NCBI GenBank assembly: GCA_036571765.1
Contig: BROE01000020.1
Location: 8,492,434 to 8,556,433 of the forward strand
Length of the DNA: 64,000 nucleotides
Direction of reading: 5' to 3'
Source of the DNA: Plecoglossus altivelis
Taxonomy: Eukaryota > Chordata > Actinopteri > Osmeriformes > Plecoglossidae
The translations under genes and the position numbers were made by a program. The notes under the pieces are model-generated. The model searched no databases and was not told the DNA's origin. It worked only from the letters and a program-made list of their open reading frames with translations. Position 1 is the stretch's first letter. The number at the start of each line of letters is the position of its first letter. Below, piece by piece: positions 43,832 through 55,114 of the stretch.

Positions 43832-45230
43832 TTCCTCTGCCAGGCAGGTAAGACAGTTCCCCACTGGTCAGCCTGAATGAGAAACTAAACAAGAATAGAA
43901 GTCAGTGGATGAAGGACACAAGCTTGCAGACAGGGTTGGTAGACAATGCATCCGACCCAGCAGCGCGAGCAGGAGGAGGGATAGAGCTATTGTCTAGTCT
44001 GCCTCTGGCCGGCCTGAGCACCTGGTGCTGCATGCGGCAGATGGAACCAGCGGGGTGGGGGGCAGTAATGAGAGTCGCACAAGCCTCAGTATCACGCTGC
44101 AGGGAGGAAGACAATCAGTGTACCACTCCGTTTCCATCCAGAAGGGATGAGAATTACAGTTTTAACTGCATCACTTTTATTCTTCAATCACAAGCTTTTT
44201 CACAGATCACCATGGACACTTAGTTAAATGGCTAGCCATCCAATCAGTGAGTGTGTGTCTCTGTATGTGTATGTCTGCGTTTGTGCACCAGTGTGCGTGC
44301 GTGCGTGTGTTTGATGTCTGAAGACTGCCACAAATTGGCAATCAGGTGAGGTTGGCATGGATATGGGGCTCCCCTCACTGGGATCCTGACTCCAATCCTT
44401 TCTATCCTTCCTCACTACCTTATCCCTCTCTCCCTCTCTCCCTCTCTCTCTCCCTCTCTCCCTCTCTTTCTTGCTTTCAAGCCGTTTCTGCCTGACCCTG
44501 ACAGGTGCTCCCGACAAAACCCATTACCGTCTCAATTACACTATATCTCTCTCTCTCTCCCTCTATCAGCCTGCTGTCTCTCTCTCATTCTCCCTCTTTC
44601 CATCTTCTCAGGTCTGGCAAATATGTCCCTTTTGGTTTATCCTATTCTCACATGCTTTCAAACTACCTTCTCTTTCCCTTCCCTCCTAAATCTGTCTCTC
44701 CCTTAATCCCTCGATTTCCCTTTCTCTTTCACTCTGTAGCTCAGGCAACAGTTAACACTTCTGACATAGTAACACGGGAACAACTAGCCACTTTCTTTCT
44801 TGTCAGGAGCGACCGAATGAGAGGAGGGGATGAGTGAGAAGATGGGAGGATGTGGAGTGTGGAGGTGATGGGACAGAGAAAAGTTCTCTTCTGCTTCCAT
44901 CGTTACCTTCTGTCTCTCATCCTCTTTCTACCCCTCCGTTCTCATCCTTCCATCTCTTTGTCTTGCTCTATACATCTCCTCCCATCCCATCCCTCCCCCT
45001 CTCGCGCTTCTCCTGCAGGTGTGTGGGGGGAGAGGTGTTGAAGGAGGGGAGGAGTGAGTGATGAATCTCTCCCTCCGTCTGCAACATTCTCTGCCTCGCT
45101 GGCTCTTCCCTTGTTTCTGACCCAAATCTAATGCGACAGGGCTCGTTTTCTCTCCCTCCCTCCCTCCCTCCCTCTCTCCCTCCTTTCTTTTCTTCTATTA
45201 GCAGAGTCGTGCACCACCTTCTATTTTTAG
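43832..45230. other. Non-coding stretch with CT-rich repeats
   Basis: CT/CCCT tracts at 44426-44466 and 45156-45185; no supported exon. Confidence 0.5.
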
Positions 45231-45600
45231 CTGTTTGTCCTTGAGTTAGAATCCCTGAGCATTGCTATGATCCATAAAGGACCGCGTAGTGTGGCATTCA
45301 TCTGGAAAACACCCCACCCACCTGTGCGGGGGTGTGTGTGTCTCTGTGCGTGCGTGTGTGTCTTTGCGTGTGTGTGTGTGTGTGAGCGCGTGCTACAAAC
45401 TTGTTATTAATTTCAAATCCACCACATTCCAGAGATAATTCTCCTCTTTAAGGAGGTGTAATGTGGGTAGTGTGAAAGAATGGTAATGCGGGCACTGGAC
45501 TGTTCTTTTCTAATCCTCCTCTCTCCTCACAGAGTTAGCGACCGTAGCCAATTAGCATGACTGCCGAGTCTAGTATTAGCCCCGTCTTCCAGATTCATCC
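45231..45600. promoter_or_regulatory. Candidate conserved non-coding block
   Basis: Unique sequence with TTGTTATTAATTTCAAAT, AGATAATTCTCCTC and AGCCAATTAGCATGAC, interrupted by a GT run at about 45330-45385. Confidence 0.25.
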
Positions 45601-46256
45601 CTCTCTCATTATCCGCCTTTTCTCTCTCTCTTCTCGTTTGCGTCCCTCAGTAACATGGTGACTCATAATAGGTGTTCCTCTCTGTGAAATGACTTAGCTT
45701 TGTCTCATTTCACTGCCCCTAGCGCTAGATGGAGTAAATAGCCAATCTACCCCACACAGGCACAGGCACACAATCAGTCCTATCCATTAATCTGCTGGAA
45801 AGCCGCTTCTGCACTGAAAGTGAGTGAAATCCCTGATAAGAGTAGTGGAGGGAGGGAGGGTGAGAGAGAGCGAGAGAGAGAGACGGAGAAAGAGTGTTAT
45901 CTATGGGTGCTGCCATGCAAGGCCGTGTTCAGAGCTCAGCGCAAGTGTTCCACCAGCAGATAAAGAGTTGAACAGACCTGTGAGAAAGGAGAGAGCAATA
46001 GCAGCAGGGAGAGGACCCACGACCGAGGTAGGAAGGGGGGGAAGAGGCCAAAAATGGAGAAATGAGCGAGGAAGGCGAAAGACAGAGGAGAGGTTGGGAA
46101 GGAGGAGAGAGGGAGGGAGGGGCGGCTGGCAGGCAGACAGTTCTAAGCCTTGAATGTAAATATGCGTGAGGGGATTATCACAGAATGCCAGGCGTCGCTT
46201 CTGGGGCTTTTGTTTCCGTGACACCATGACGCTGGCTTTGTTTCCGTGACAGCAGA

Positions 46257-46325
46257 CGTGTGTGTGTGTGTGTGTATGTGTGCGTGTGTACATGTGTGTG
46301 TGCATGCATGCGTGTGTGTGTGTGT
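46257..46325 (+). repeat. (GT)n microsatellite
   Basis: GT run with GCATGC interruptions; a second GT run is at 46675-46745. Confidence 0.95.
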
Positions 46326-46745
46326 ATGTTTCGTCCAGGCATCTGTTTCCTCCTAGAAAAGGTTAATTACATCTCCACTGCCTGACTGGACGTGCCATGC
46401 ATAATCACACACACTAATGAGACCTGTGTGTGTGTGTGTGTGTCCTTCCTTTTTAGCCTGTATGCATGCAAAAAATGAACACAAGTAAATTAATAAGTCA
46501 ACTCTAAGGTTCAGACAGGAAACGTCATTGTTGAGCTGTAGCAAAATCTCAATGCACAAACCTTGTCATATCCATTGCAAACAGGTGACAGCTGTACCTC
46601 CTCCACAGTGGCATTTAGTGACAGGCTCTCTCTCTCTCTCCCTGGAGAACTTTAATTGATGAAACTCTGAGAGTTTGTGTGTGTCTGTCTGTGTGTGTGT
46701 GTGTGTGTGTGCATGTGTGCGTGTGTGCGTGTGTGTGTGTGTGTG

Positions 46746-47534
46746 GAGGGGGAGGTGGTAAGTTCTTTAATTACTTTTCGAGACTAATGAGGCAGACTGT
46801 TCTCTTATTGGTGGAGGGGAACGCCTTCACTCAATCTGACCCATGCCCTGGTGCTCCACACTCCAGCGAAGCTGTTGATTGGACAGTCGCCCCGCATGAG
46901 ACCAAACTCACCTCGGTGTGCTGGGCGTCATGTGTACACCTCCAGCTCCTCACCCTTCACTGGAGTGATCACTGACCTGATCTGACAGGACTAGACCTGC
47001 GTCTGAGCTGAACAATAAGGCAGAACCCTGAAGAGGTGGTCGATCTCGGCCAAGTGATCACTTCAATGAAGGCAGGATGGGAGGAAGGACTCAAAGAGGA
47101 AATTGCACCGTGTCAAGGTTGTACCTGAAGCGCGTCCAGCAGGATCAATACGACATGACAGGTGGAAAGGCCGGCAGCAGGAAGTAAAGCTGTGAAGAGC
47201 TTTTTACTCCAACCCAGTTCCAACTGCAGACCTGGGTTATCTGCTGCACTTACAATATACACTTTTCACTCCACTTTAGACAAACGCAATTGATACATGC
47301 AAATGTAAAATGCACACGGGGTTCCAATTTCTCAGGGCTGGGTAGATGCTCAGGCTCGAACAAGCTGATCTACTGCAGGCCCACCTGTCATGTCATCATC
47401 CTGGACATCAGCTTTGTCTGACAACATGTCACGGCATGATTAAACTAGGATTCCACCATGCTCTAGCCATGACCTTGGCAGAGTTTAGGTGAGGGGGCCC
47501 CGGGGGAGGGGGGAAGGGCCCCCAGGGCCCCGCG
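46746..47534. other. Non-coding stretch, nothing recognised
   Basis: Unique sequence; a G/C-only block with paired GGGCCCC strings lies at about 47497-47534. Confidence 0.5.
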
Positions 47535-47672
47535 TCACACCTCCGTCTCCTGATCCCTCCATCCCTCAGCCTCCTCCACCTTCTCCTCTTCTTCTTTCTC
47601 CCTTTTCTTGGTCTTCCTGCATTTGCGGCAGAAGCCGTGCAGGCCGCAGAAACAGGCGAAGGTACAGGGCAT
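47535..47672 (-). CDS. Candidate 45-residue Cys-rich, Lys/Glu-tailed microprotein or terminal exon
   Basis: From ATG (47670-47672) to TGA (47535-47537). It opens MPCTFACFCGLHGFC and continues with a second CxxC (CRKC) and a Lys/Glu-rich tail. A good splice acceptor (CTCTGTCCACAG) ends just upstream at 47692, but a TAG lies in frame between it and the ATG, so it would need to be a first coding exon or a chance frame. It lies about 2.3 kb downstream of mir-135 on the same strand, so the mir-135 primary transcript could include it. I do not recognise a family. Confidence 0.2.
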   Translation of the reverse strand: MPCTFACFCGLHGFCRKCRKTKKREKEEEEKVEEAEGWRDQETEV

Positions 47673-48447
47673 GCCACGAGGCGTCTACTTCCTGTGGACA
47701 GAGGAAGGAAGGTGGGATGGGGTGGTGGAGGGAGAGGAGAAAAAGAGAGGAAGAAATGATGAAGCCAGGCAGTATTTCCCCGGCTTCTGGTGATTCTGTC
47801 TTGCAACGCATTCGAGAAACACTTTTAGGCTCTCTTTCAAATGGGCTTTTGAACACGCCTCAAATGTGTCCACACATGAAAGCTTAACTGAAACATTTTC
47901 TGGAACAGAAAGGAAGAGAAAGTTTCGTCTTTAATCTTCTTTAGAGAGTCTGACCATTTTTTTTAAAATGTTTTTGTCTTTCGTTGAAGGTGTTCCAGAT
48001 CCTGCTGGTTCACATCCAGGGGAAGACAGCCCTGCTCAGAACTGTGTGCGTTTGTGTCCTACTCAACTCAAGCCTGCTATCTAGAGGACTACTGAAACCC
48101 CACCGCAGCTGTACTCCAACTCCCAGAGGACACTACTGTTCTACAGGAGCCAGTTCCACAGCAAGAGCCTGGATCCAGGCCAGAGATCACAGGTGGGTGA
48201 GTTCTGCACAGTGATCCATGACTTAAGACGGACTTATCAGACATGCACAGCTTTTAGACGATAATGCAGTGAAACCGTTCATGCGTAAGCCACGTCTATT
48301 GGCTGCTATCATGGAGTCTTAAATACCAGTGACAAAACAAGACTCTGTGTCGGTTAAATGCCAGTTTGATAGAACGTGTACGATAAAAGTCATGGATGGT
48401 AATGCTCGCCATCCCTGGGGTGTTTGTGAACCCGGGTGGTGGAGAGG

Positions 48448-48510
48448 GTGTGTGTGTGTGCGTGTGTGTGCGTGTGTGTGCGTGCGTGTGTGTGTGCGTG
48501 AGCGTGTGTG
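48448..48510 (+). repeat. (GT)n/(GC) microsatellite
   Basis: GTGTGC and GTGCGT units. Confidence 0.93.
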
Positions 48511-48839
48511 GACGAGAGAGGTTGTTTGTGAGAGTCCCTGTGGGAAGCTTTAAGCAACAGTAAAAAAGCTACAGAGTGTCAATCAATAAGTCAACCCTCA
48601 CTTATTTCCAATCGCACACGCGTACACAGGCACAAACACACGTGCGCATTGTGGTGGGAACTGAATCAACAGCCTATCGATTTCCGCCGCTGACGTTTGC
48701 AGAGAGGCCTCCGCTCCCCCGCGCAGGGGCCAACGGATGCAAATCGTCCAAGTGCTCTCTGAGTGAGGTGCTTCAGGTGGGAACGATGCGACACGGCAAC
48801 CTGGAGGACAGATGTGGCAGGGATCCTGGGGAGGGGAGG

Positions 48840-48918
48840 AGAGGGGGGGGTGCTGATGCTGATGCTGGGGGGGGAGGATGCTGATGCTGGGGGGGGGGAG
48901 GATGCTGATGCTGGGGTT
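48840..48918 (+). repeat. GATGCTGATGCTGGGGGGGG minisatellite
   Basis: Three to four copies of GATGCTGATGCTGGGGG with variable G runs. Confidence 0.85.
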
Positions 48919-49932
48919 GAGCATCATTAGGGATCATTGACAGACGCCGTGCAAGGGCGCCTGCCGTTCGGCTGCTCCAGTCTTGACTGAAAGGTTGACT
49001 GACAGCTTCTGTCTCAACGTTTGACAAATGAGGGGCCTCTGTGGGTCTTCCCTGTAGACAGAGTGCCCAAAGATATGCCTGAGAGAAAGCCTGCCCGTGG
49101 GGATTACCTGGCTCGGGCTTTGTTGACTGCTCAACTGTCAAAAACCCTTCTGACACACGCACGCACGCGCACGCATGCACTCACACGCACGCTCTCACAC
49201 ACACTAGATCTCTGTAGCTGTTGTATGACAGCTAAAAGTGGTTTTGGCTCAGTAAAGAAACTCCCACGTTAACATTTCTGCCTCTCTGCCACCAACCAAT
49301 CACATGCTGGAATTGAGATGAGGAGACAGGCAGTGAAACTGAGAGCTTCATTAAATACCAACCTGAGTCAGCACACTGACAAGACTGGGACTGTGTGTAT
49401 ATGTGCCGATGCTTATGTGAGTGTGTACTGTACACTGTGTTTGGATGCAATACTTTTTGAGCATGCACTTGTGTGTGGGTGTATGTGTGGGAGCAGGAGT
49501 GTGTGTGTGTGTGTGTGGCCTAAGGGATTATTGGGTTGATTCAACCAGTTTTATACAGGGCCAATTAACTGAACCAGACTTGGGGCTGCCTGCAAGCAAA
49601 GAAATAATGCCTCGGGTCATGAAGTGTGCGTGCGTGTGCGTGCGTGTGTGTGTGCGTGTGTGTGCGCACGTACTTGTTCCTACCACAAAAATAGAGAGAT
49701 GGAGAGAGAAAGGGAAAGATGGAGAGCGGTAGAAAGAGAGAGAGAATGTTGTTGTCAAGTGGTGAGCCTAACGTAAGCTTCTCTCTGTCACCCACCTTGG
49801 CTTTAATCCCTGTTTCCCTCCCTCATGTTTGGAGGGTTCCAGTTCCTTTTCAGTGCAGTAGCCCAGACAATCCAGAGTCCAGCCCCACCCCAGCACACAC
49901 CTGGACCGCCCCAACTCAACCCTGTTGTTCTC

Positions 49933-50017
49933 CCACTCTGTACCCAATGGCTTTAGACCCTATGTGACATGGCAGAGAAAATCACATAGGAATAGAAAGC
50001 CATAAAACACAGCAGCG
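49933..50017 (-). ncRNA. mir135: mir-135 family microRNA precursor (mir-135b/c type)
   Basis: The minus strand reads a classic mir-135 hairpin. The 5p arm at 49982-50004 begins UAUGGCUUUCUAUUCC and ends UAUGUGA, keeping the family seed AUGGCUU; the CU in UUUCUAUU is the form I recall for zebrafish mir-135c. The loop is UUUCUCUGCC. The 3p arm at 49944-49965 reads ACAUAGGGUCUAAAGCCAUU, like mammalian 135b-3p. The flanks CUGCUGU and GUACAGAG pair as the lower stem, also as in human mir-135b. In human MIR135B lies near KLHDC8A on 1q32.1, which supports orthology. miR-135 is a brain- and bone-active microRNA with reported targets in Wnt and BMP signalling. The host transcript is not visible. Confidence 0.96.
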
Positions 50018-50067
50018 AGCGTGTCACCACAGCAAGACTCCACCCACTGCCCTAACCCACAGTAAAG

Positions 50068-50130
50068 AGAATGTGTGTGTGTGTGTGTCTATGTGCGTGT
50101 GTGTCTGTGCGCGTGCGCGCGTGTGTGTGA
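50068..50130 (+). repeat. (GT)n/(GC) microsatellite just upstream of mir-135
   Basis: GTGTGT then GCGTGCGCGCGTG; on the mir-135 strand it lies about 50 bases upstream of the hairpin. Confidence 0.93.
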
Positions 50131-50740
50131 GCCTAACACTCTGACTTTAACACCCTCGGCTTGTCTGACAGCTTGGAGAACACGACGGGGGAGAGTCGAC
50201 AGCGCCGAGGCACCACTCTCTCCATCCCTCCCTCTCTCCTCTCATCCCTCCGCTGGATCATGCTCACCATCCCCACCCCCATCCCTCCCTCTTCCCTCTA
50301 TCCCTCCTTTATCCACCATCTCTCTCATGTAGCGCCTCTCCTTTCATCAGCTCAGTGCTGCAGTCATCGTGTCTCTGGCGTTCAGGGGGGTAGTTAGCGA
50401 GGGTGCGAGGCGGGCGGACGAGGAGATGACACAGATGAAAACGCAGCCCGGAGACCTCTGAATTATTAACTGATTGAATATGGATGAGTCAGCGTTCAGA
50501 GGGGGAACTTTCACACAGCCACACAAACGTGCACGCAGACACACACACACATGTACCAACATCGCCTTTTAGACAAGCTAGCAAACACACAAACACATGC
50601 TGACGAACAGAAAGAAAGTCAGGATGTTTCACCAGAAGCACGCTCTCAGGGAAGCAAGTGCACATTTATAGTTTGACAACAACACCTTTAAAGAGCTTTA
50701 TAGTTTCTGAGCATTGGAGAGAGGACATGAAATAATGATA

Positions 50741-51122
50741 GAAAGAAAGAAAGAAAGAAAGAAAGGGGAAATAATGAGCTAAACCCGTAAGATTTGAAAG
50801 AAAGGTTTGAAAGGTAATGATCTAGATGTAGAAACTGGAGGGAAAGTATAGGTGAGAAAATTGAGCTTGAGAGGAGTGCAAAAGTAGGGAAGGAAAGAAA
50901 GAGAAAGAGAGACTAAGAGAGGGAAAGACAGGGAAAGAGAGAGAAAGAGAGGGAAAGAGAGAGAAAGAGAGGGAAAGAGAGAGAGAGGGAAAGAGAGAGA
51001 AAGAGAGGGAAAGAGAGAGAAAGAGAGGGAAAGAGAGAGAAAGAGAGGGAAAGAGAGAGAGGGAAAGAAAGAGAAAGAGAGGGAAAGAGAGAGAAAGAAA
51101 GGGAAAGAGAGAGAGAGAAAGC
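50741..51122 (+). repeat. (GAAA)n and GGGAAAGAGAGAGAAAGAGA minisatellite
   Basis: GAAA tetranucleotides at 50741-50765 and a long purine array of about 20-base units at 50888-51122. A polypurine strand of this length may form triplex DNA. Confidence 0.92.
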
Positions 51123-51233
51123 AAGGTAAGAAGAGACCTGTAAAGGGTGAGGGGAAGATTGGTCAAAGAGAGTCTTTGTACTGTGAGCAGGTCAGGTTGA
51201 CTAAAAGTCCCCATTCCAGGCTGAGACCTTCTC

Positions 51234-51234
<1 letters not shown>

Positions 51235-51282
<48 letters not shown>

Positions 51283-51365
51283 ACACACACACATACACAC
51301 CTGTGCATGTGTGTACACACACATGCACACATACATACACACCTGTGCCTGTGTGCACACACACA
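51235..51365 (+). repeat. (CA)n microsatellite with alternating flank
   Basis: CA run followed by ACACCTGTGCATGTGTGT-type alternating purine-pyrimidine sequence. Confidence 0.95.
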
Positions 51366-51819
51366 CCAAAGATACCATTTTCTCGTAGAGGAACTGTGTG
51401 TCTGTGTGTGTGCAAGAATGTGTGCCTGTCTGAAAGCTGATTTCTGTCTTATCAAGATTCTCTGTGCAAACAGATAGTAGCCGTATTTATTTATTTATTT
51501 ATCTACTTGTTTGGACAGACAGATAAGGCCGTCAGGCTGTGTGTATATGTGTGTGTGAGTGTGTGCGTGCGTGCATGTGTGTGGTAGACTGAAAAGCGGA
51601 GGTTGTTGTGTTCATCTTCAGCCTTGGGTTGAGTGACAGAATCCTAATCTAATCCCAATGGTCAACAGCCAGGGATGTTTCACACAAAGCTCATTATCCC
51701 CATTTCCATTATTTAAAACTTGACACTCACAACACACTCTATCTCTCTCACACACGCAAACACACACAAACACACACGCGCACAAACACGCACACACATG
51801 AGTCATCCACTGCCCCAAA

Positions 51820-52400
51820 AGCCCCTAAGTCCTCAGAAACCAGCAGGAGACTGACAAAGTCACCTGCACCCTCCACACATACATCACTCTTGTCTCATTA
51901 AGCTCCGTTCAGCCATCAAATATCACAGCGTATGCCAGCATCTACACCACGTTAACTAAATGAAACGCAACAACATCCTAGTACAACCACACCGTCCAAC
52001 CGCACTGCGCAACGCAGTTAAAATAGGAAATATTCAAAGTCGTTTGTATTGGGAGATCTTACTGCATATCGTTTTTCTGTCACGTCATCCAGGTGTGTGA
52101 CAGCCATCCTTCCTCCCCAGTGATTTGGTTTAGAACATCAATACCAAAGTCTCCAGTCTACTCTGAAATCCTCTCATCTCCTCTAATCGCTTGCTTTTCC
52201 TTTCCTCTCGTCTCTCCAGTTCCTCTCCATACTAATGCCTAAAAGAGCGTAGCCATAGTCAAATTACGTTCCGCGCTGGAGCTAAAGTATATGTTTTTGT
52301 CTTGATGGAGGAAACATGATCGAAAAACTTCTTAAATTCGTTTCTTCTGTAATTTCTTCAGTGAACTGAACCTTTCCATGTGCATACACCTGTCTGTGCA
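51820..52400. other. Unique non-coding stretch
   Basis: No repeat and no supported exon; moderately AT-rich. Confidence 0.5.
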
Positions 52401-52407
52401 GGTTCTC

Positions 52408-52492
52408 CCCTCCCTCCCTCCATCCCTCCCTCCCTCCCACTGTCCCTCCCTCCGTCCCTCCCTCTCTCCCTCCCTCCTTCCCTCACACAACG
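52408..52492 (+). repeat. (CCCT)n microsatellite
   Basis: CCCTCC-type pyrimidine units. Confidence 0.93.
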
Positions 52493-52782
52493 TTCTCTGT
52501 GTTATCCTCTAGTAAGCCAACAGACCACCCCCCTGATAACCTGGAGGGCCAAAAACGGGGAAAACGGTTTCTGTTGTTCACACACAAAAGCTCAGGGAGG
52601 ACAGCGTGATGGGGAAAAGGGAAGGAGGGAAGGAACGAGACAACGAAAGAAAGAGAGGAGCCATTCTAAAGGGTGAAAGGGACTGATATCGAGTAATAGA
52701 AGGGAAGGTAGAAGGTTGAGTTTTGATCCATGGAGCAATCTCACTGTGGGATAGTCAAGCACACCTCAGTTATACATGTGCG

Positions 52783-52857
52783 TCTGTGTGTGTGTGTGTG
52801 TGTGTGTGCGCCTGTGTGTGCGCGTGTGTGTGTGTGTGCGTGTATGTGTGTGTGTCC
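52783..52857 (+). repeat. (GT)n microsatellite
   Basis: GT run with GC interruptions. Confidence 0.95.
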
Positions 52858-53086
52858 AGAGGTCAGGTATTTTGTGCGTGCCGGTCCAGAGTCTCTCTCA
52901 CGGCTCACTGTCTTCCATTAACAAAGACCCCATTCACTTACACACAAACAGAGTCTTTCTCCCTCTCTCTCCTGTCTCTCCCTCTCGCCGTTCCTCTCTC
53001 TCCACAGGCCAGTGCTTTGTGGCCCCTTCCCTCCTTACCCCCCCAACACCTGCACTTCAGTATCACATGGTGATCAGGGTGCTCAC

Positions 53087-53204
53087 CTGAGCCTTCCAAC
53101 GCTTCTGGGTTCTTGTCACTTCTCTCCAGCAAACACATCCTTACACACACTGTCCCCTGTGCCACCCAGTATGCCACCAACAGGATGGCAAACCCCCCTC
53201 CCAT
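53087..53204 (-). CDS. Possible first coding exon with signal-peptide-like start
   Basis: ATG (53202-53204) followed by a hydrophobic stretch (GGGFAILLVAYWVAQGTVC), then ERSDKNPEALEGS and a good donor GTGAGC after 53087. This would suit a secreted or membrane protein, or chance. No downstream partner exon was found on this strand, and the hydrophobic core lacks an N-terminal basic residue. Confidence 0.15.
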
Positions 53205-53239
53205 ACGCACATATCTGTGCGTATGAGATGTCTATGTGG

Positions 53240-53361
53240 AAGTAGAGAGAGAGAGCAAGAGCAAACGAGAGCGAGAGAGAGCAAGAGAGAGACTGAGAGT
53301 GGGCGAGAGAGAGAGTGGGAGAGGGAGAGAGACGGAGAGACCGAGAGCGAGACAGCGGGAG

Positions 53362-53416
<55 letters not shown>

Positions 53417-53575
53417 AAGAGAGAGAGCAAGAGCAAGAGAGAGAGAGAGACTGAGAGAGAGGGAGGGAGGGAGGGAGGGAGAGAGAGAGAGAGCAAGAGA
53501 GAGAGCAAGAGCAAGAGAGAGAGAGAGAGAAGGAGAGAGAGAGCGAGAGCAAGAGCAAGAGTGAAAGAATGCTGG
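53240..53575 (+). repeat. Long (GA)n/GAGC array
   Basis: About 335 bases of GA with GAGCAAGA and GGGAGG interruptions; one of the longest simple repeats in the window. Confidence 0.95.
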
Positions 53576-53639
53576 AGCAGAGTGATTTCTCATCTCAGCT
53601 GGTTAGGCAGATTACCTGTAAGCTGAAAGAAAAAAACAC

Positions 53640-54125
53640 ACAGACAGCTGAAAGAGAGGAAAGGGAAGAGAGAGAGAGATAAGGGAGAGAGAGCGAGCGA
53701 CAGGAACAAACGCAAAAAAGAAAGAAAGAACCAAGGTTACAGTGATCCCCGAAAGAGAGAGAGAGAGCAGAGGGAGAGAGGAAGGTGAGGCAGGAGCAGG
53801 ATAGCAGGGGAGAAAACGGACTTAATGAGGAATTGGTGTCAGCTCAGCACAGATCCTTTTAAGTGCGTAACAAAAGAAAGAATAGGAGAGACAGAGTTAG
53901 ACGGTGTGAGGGAGAGAAAAGCAAAGCTGATTCAACTGCTAAAGTGGGGTGGGAATAGGGATAAGTGAGACAGGCGCAGGAAAAAAATGGGAAAAAAGAA
54001 AAAAGGAACGTGGAGGAGAAGGAGGGAAGGAGGGAGAATGGGAAGGAGGGAGGGAGATAGAAAGAAAGAAAGTAAGAGGGAGGGAGAGAGAGAGGGAGTG
54101 TGAAAGAAAGAGAGAGAAAGGGCAT
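53640..54125 (+). repeat. Polypurine-rich region
   Basis: Successive GA, GAAA and GGAGGGA tracts with short unique pieces between them. Confidence 0.8.
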
Positions 54126-54300
54126 CCTGCCCCAGAAATCTGCCTGTAAGCCGCTCACAATGCAGAAGTGGCGATGAGCCACGGTGCAGAACGAGGGCAG
54201 AGAAGAGATGGGCCGAGCCCAATGAAAGAGGGATAGAAAGTCAGCCAGAGAGAGGATTAGTGATCACAGAATGTCAACGGCTCGCCCCGAAACCCCTTCT

Positions 54301-54331
<31 letters not shown>

Positions 54332-54343
54332 CACACACACACT
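54301..54343 (+). repeat. (CA)n microsatellite
   Basis: CA run with one CG. Confidence 0.96.
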
Positions 54344-54784
54344 GCTCTGAGTGTGAGTAACGATTTACCTTCTGCCCTTTACGATGTTCCCTGGTGCCCT
54401 GGGGATGATAGAAACGCTTTCTGCATCAAATTCATCACCATTATCACTGTTGTCAGTGTCCCACAGGCGGCTGCACGGTGATTTAGGACCCAGTCACAAT
54501 AGAGTTGCAACACAAATACTAATGGCTGTTACTTACACATTATGTAGGTGTGGCCCATCAGTGTTCCGTAAAGAAGTAAAATAGCTGCTTCAAGTAAACC
54601 CAATCTTACATTTGCCCCAAAGCAACAACACACGGATGTAAAGTGAGTCTTTCAGTTGTTAGTGTCGCAGGCAAAACACAAACATGATGTAACTGTAACT
54701 TCACCATACCACAACTGCCCACTCCCTGTTGTCTCCAGCTTCCAGATGAAAGGAGAGAAGTGAGGGACGGCAGTGGAGGATCCC

Positions 54785-54789
<5 letters not shown>

Positions 54790-54835
<46 letters not shown>

Positions 54836-54845
54836 GCGAGAGAGA
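54790..54845 (+). repeat. (GA)n microsatellite at left edge of gap
   Basis: GA run ending about 40 bases before the 230-N gap. Confidence 0.95.
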
Positions 54846-54884
54846 TGAACAGAACTGAGAAGGTGGCAAATGAAGAAGCCCATC

Positions 54885-55114
54885 NNNNNNNNNNNNNNNN
54901 NNNNNNNNNNNNNNNNNNNNNNNNNNNNNNNNNNNNNNNNNNNNNNNNNNNNNNNNNNNNNNNNNNNNNNNNNNNNNNNNNNNNNNNNNNNNNNNNNNNN
55001 NNNNNNNNNNNNNNNNNNNNNNNNNNNNNNNNNNNNNNNNNNNNNNNNNNNNNNNNNNNNNNNNNNNNNNNNNNNNNNNNNNNNNNNNNNNNNNNNNNNN
55101 NNNNNNNNNNNNNN
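54885..55114. other. Assembly gap (230 N)
   Basis: Run of N between purine-rich flanks. Confidence 0.99.

Noticed and set aside
47429..47806. 125-codon minus-strand frame with an Arg/Lys block (RKGRKKKRRRWRRLR)
   Set aside because: Alternative frame of a GA/CCT-rich tract; basic residues follow from composition and no domain is seen.
48998..49180. Plus-strand peptide DRVPKDMPERKPARGDYLA, considered as a possible exon
   Set aside because: No acceptor or donor in a suitable phase and no recognised homology.
50822..51415. 197-codon minus-strand frame
   Set aside because: Translation of the purine minisatellite and CA run.
53116..53593. Ser/Leu-rich and Arg/Glu-rich frames on both strands
   Set aside because: Direct translation of the (GA)n array in several frames; not a gene.
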